From: Acidobacteriota bacterium
Lineage (GTDB): Bacteria; Acidobacteriota; Terriglobia; Bryobacterales; Bryobacteraceae
Direction of reading: 5' to 3'
DNA length: 33,213 nt
NCBI GenBank assembly: GCA_021787555.1
Contig: JAJYLS010000018.1
Span: 1-33,213 of the forward strand
Below the pieces are notes generated by a model. The model did no database searches. It had not been told where the DNA came from and saw only the letters and a list, made by a program, of their open reading frames with translations. The position numbers and the translations under genes are program-made. How positions within the stretch are numbered: the stretch's first letter is position 1; each line of letters begins with the position of its first letter. Below, piece by piece: positions 31,328 through 33,213 of the stretch.

Positions 31328-32911
31328 CTACCGCCTGCCCCATTTTGCGCTCATGAGCATCCAGGTGTTTGGGTCGAGTTCTACCGATCCGGGAGCGCTC
31401 TCGCAGGGGATTTCGAAATGCTGCTGCCTTTGCGTCATGTCAATCTTTGAAACTCGCGGGCCGATGCCAATCTCAATCGGCAGGCGATACGCCGCGCCGG
31501 GCTGAACTTGGCTCAGGTCGATAGCCACCTTCCTGGCTGTGGCGTCGTATTTCCAGCCGCCTTCGAGCACCGGCGATCCCGCCCGATAGAGCCACTGGTC
31601 GAAGAACCAGCCAAGGTCTTGGCCGGAGATTTCCTCCAGGACGCGGCGGAAATCGGTGGTCGAGGCGTTTCCGTCGCGGTACCGGTGGTAATATTCGCGG
31701 ATGCCGGCCCAGAATTTTGCCGTGCCAAGCTGCCCGCGGAGCATGTGCAGCACCCAGGCGCCTTTCTGATACACGATCGCGTTGGGAATGCCGGTCCAGG
31801 GCTTGGTCTGAACGACGGCCACTCCGGGCAGGCGGTCCTCGGCGCGGAAAACCGCGGTCCGGCTGCGCTTGAGGCCGGCCACAAAGGCGTCGCGGCCCTG
31901 GTAATGCTCGGTGGCGAGAAGCGCGAAATAAGTGGCGAACCCCTCGCTCAGCCAGACATCGTCCCAATCCTTTTCGGTTACGGAATCGCCGAACCACTGA
32001 TGTGCGGTCTCGTGCGCCACGAGGCCGAAAGCCGGGCGGCCGGTGACGGATTTTTCGCCGTAGAAGATGGCGCTGGCAACCTCCATCCCGCCACCCATCC
32101 CGGCTGCCTGCACGGCGGCAAGTTTCGCGTAGGGGTATGGGCCGATGGAGTCGCTGAAGAATTCGATGGCTTCCCGCGTGGGCTCCTCGAAGGTGGCGAT
32201 CCCGGCGTCCCGGTCCTGGTGGAAGACCCACGTTTCCAGCGGCACGCCCGCGGCGCGGCCGAAGTGCCGCGAGGCGAACTGCGCCACGCCGATCTGGTCG
32301 AGCCATACAGGAATGGGCGCCGCCTCGCTCCAGTGCGTGGTGCGGTGGCCGTCGCCGAGATCGATCTGCTCCACCAGCCGGCCATTGGAGACCACCTGAT
32401 ATCTTGCCGGCGCCGTGACGATGAATTCGCTGGAAGCCTTGTCGTACGGGTGGTCGATCGCCGGGAGCCACTGGTGCGCGAGATCGGGCCAGTTGTTGCT
32501 GAAAATCGTGCGCTCGCCGTGGATGTTCTTCAGCATGTGGAGACCACCGGCGGCGATGCCGTGGTACTTGATCTCGAAGCGGCGAAGCTCGCCGGCTTTG
32601 GGAGCGGCGCTGAGATTGATGCGTAGGCGATCCGCCCGGTGCGTATAGGTAAGCGGACCCGGGCCTGTCACTGTTGTGACGGTCATGCCTTTGCCATTGG
32701 CGGGCGAGGCCAGATCGAGAGCGAACGAGGCGATGCCATCCTGAACGAAGCGGATCGAGACGGTGGCGTCGCCGGAGATTTCATCCGTGTCATCGGCCAG
32801 CGCGATACGGAAAACGTAGTGCTGCACGTCGATTCCGGGCTGTCGCGGATAGTTGTCCGCGGCGGCTAGTGCGGTGAAGCACAATAGAAAGGCACCAATT
32901 TTCGATTTCAT
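31328..32911 (-). CDS. Exported M1-family metallo-aminopeptidase
   Basis: A 527-residue protein with a signal peptide (1-18, MKSKIGAFLLCFTALAAA). The zinc site is HETAH at 300-304 with the third ligand E323 in WLSEGFATYF, the spacing HExxH-x18-E of M1 peptidases. YQKGAWVLHML supplies the transition-state tyrosine. The exopeptidase motif that binds the free amino end normally reads GxMEN; here it is GGGMEVAS (273-280), with valine in place of asparagine. It should trim N-terminal residues from peptides outside the cytoplasm. It is shorter than the classic 850-residue enzymes and lacks the large C-terminal helical domain. The ATG at 32911 is chosen for the signal peptide. It ends 9 bp from the convergent glycosyltransferase. 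Confidence 0.9.
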   Translation of the reverse strand: MKSKIGAFLLCFTALAAADNYPRQPGIDVQHYVFRIALADDTDEISGDATVSIRFVQDGIASFALDLASPANGKGMTVTTVTGPGPLTYTHRADRLRINLSAAPKAGELRRFEIKYHGIAAGGLHMLKNIHGERTIFSNNWPDLAHQWLPAIDHPYDKASSEFIVTAPARYQVVSNGRLVEQIDLGDGHRTTHWSEAAPIPVWLDQIGVAQFASRHFGRAAGVPLETWVFHQDRDAGIATFEEPTREAIEFFSDSIGPYPYAKLAAVQAAGMGGGMEVASAIFYGEKSVTGRPAFGLVAHETAHQWFGDSVTEKDWDDVWLSEGFATYFALLATEHYQGRDAFVAGLKRSRTAVFRAEDRLPGVAVVQTKPWTGIPNAIVYQKGAWVLHMLRGQLGTAKFWAGIREYYHRYRDGNASTTDFRRVLEEISGQDLGWFFDQWLYRAGSPVLEGGWKYDATARKVAIDLSQVQPGAAYRLPIEIGIGPRVSKIDMTQRQQHFEIPCESAPGSVELDPNTWMLMSAKWGRR

Positions 32912-32929
32912 CCGGCTTTCTGGAAACTT

Positions 32930-32937
32930 ACTATACT
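32930..32937. promoter_or_regulatory. Overlapping -10-like boxes in the M1/small-protein divergent gap
   Basis: ACTATACT reads as TATACT on the plus strand (32932-32937) and TATAGT on the minus strand (32930-32935), in the 58-bp gap between the divergent start codons. No -35 box is convincing on either strand, so the call is weak. Confidence 0.3.
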
Positions 32938-32969
32938 TCACGGCACGGGGATGTGCCCAAAATGGAAGT

Positions 32970-33209
32970 GTGCCGGACCCGCCGCTGACGCAATTGCTCA
33001 AGACCGAGCTGGCGAGTTGCTTCGCGCTGGCCAGCCTGGCGGCAACCGAGTACAAAACCGGCGAGCAGGAAATCGCCGGCCTGACCGTGGCGCATGTCGA
33101 GAGAGGGATTGAGAAGATCCGGGAGTTTCTGGCGGACCCGCATCACGCGCGCCAGGTGACCCAGCAGGACCGCGCCGAGCTGAAAGCGGGTTTGGAGCGC
33201 CTGCTGTAA
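32970..33209 (+). CDS. Small protein of unknown function
   Basis: A 79-residue protein beginning with GTG at 32970; GGAAG lies a few bases upstream (32964-32968). It appears to be soluble and helical with no signal peptide, membrane segment or recognised motif: a hydrophobic LASCFALASLAATEY, then VAHVERGIEKIREFL and a charged C-terminus DRAELKAGLERLL. The general form suggests a small helical-bundle or regulatory protein, but no family is recognised. An in-frame extension to 32853 would overlap the divergent peptidase gene and is rejected. Divergent from the M1 peptidase. Confidence 0.55.
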   Translation: MPDPPLTQLLKTELASCFALASLAATEYKTGEQEIAGLTVAHVERGIEKIREFLADPHHARQVTQQDRAELKAGLERLL

Positions 33210-33213
33210 CGGA

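Overview
The window looks like a chromosomal segment of an Acidobacteriota bacterium, probably near Solibacter/Bryobacter. This is inferred from gene content and high GC, not from a marker gene. The pointers are three very large Oar-like TonB-dependent receptors with an N-terminal carboxypeptidase-regulatory-like domain and no SusD partner, futalosine-route menaquinone genes, a Tat-exported Gfo/Idh/MocA oxidoreductase, a TolB-like/TPR membrane protein, and AACTGAT-type heptamer repeats between genes. No rRNA, tRNA, CRISPR array, transposase or phage gene was seen. Coding density is very high. The longest non-coding gaps are 12693-12959 and 25880-26083, so no stretch over 300 bases lacks a gene.

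Layout. 1-1845: 3' part of a membrane histidine kinase. 1846-3847 (minus): mqnP-mqnE, two steps of menaquinone synthesis. 3907-7092 (plus): PP2C phosphatase, then an ECF sigma factor, its zinc-finger membrane anti-sigma factor, and a secreted protein whose start overlaps the anti-sigma gene. 7070-9836 (minus): a compact three-gene unit, HAD phosphatase - deoxyhypusine-synthase-like protein - PfkB sugar kinase, joined by two ATGA overlaps. Upstream on the same strand are the TolB-like/TPR protein and the Gfo/Idh oxidoreductase (to 12692). 12960-16046 (plus): first TonB receptor. 16147-18851: exported amidohydrolase and GH88 unsaturated glucuronyl hydrolase, divergent with only 17 bp between start codons. 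18928-25879 (minus): two more TonB receptors. 26084-31318 (plus): a prolyl-oligopeptidase-like protein that has lost its catalytic serine motif, followed by two tandemly duplicated GT39-like membrane glycosyltransferases. 31328-32911 (minus): M1 aminopeptidase. 32970-33209 (plus): small unknown protein.

Functionally the window suggests a polymer-scavenging, cell-envelope-oriented lifestyle: outer-membrane import, secreted peptidase and deacylase, glycan hydrolase, and lipid-linked sugar transfer. The most promising undescribed unit is the HAD/DHS-like/PfkB operon, which chemically resembles a sugar-phosphate pathway with an NAD-binding enzyme of unknown reaction. Also notable are the dead S9 peptidase, a set of hairpins sharing the loop CGTTT in front of the sigma factor, and a 30-bp hairpin built of heptamer repeats that seems to supply a promoter -35 box.
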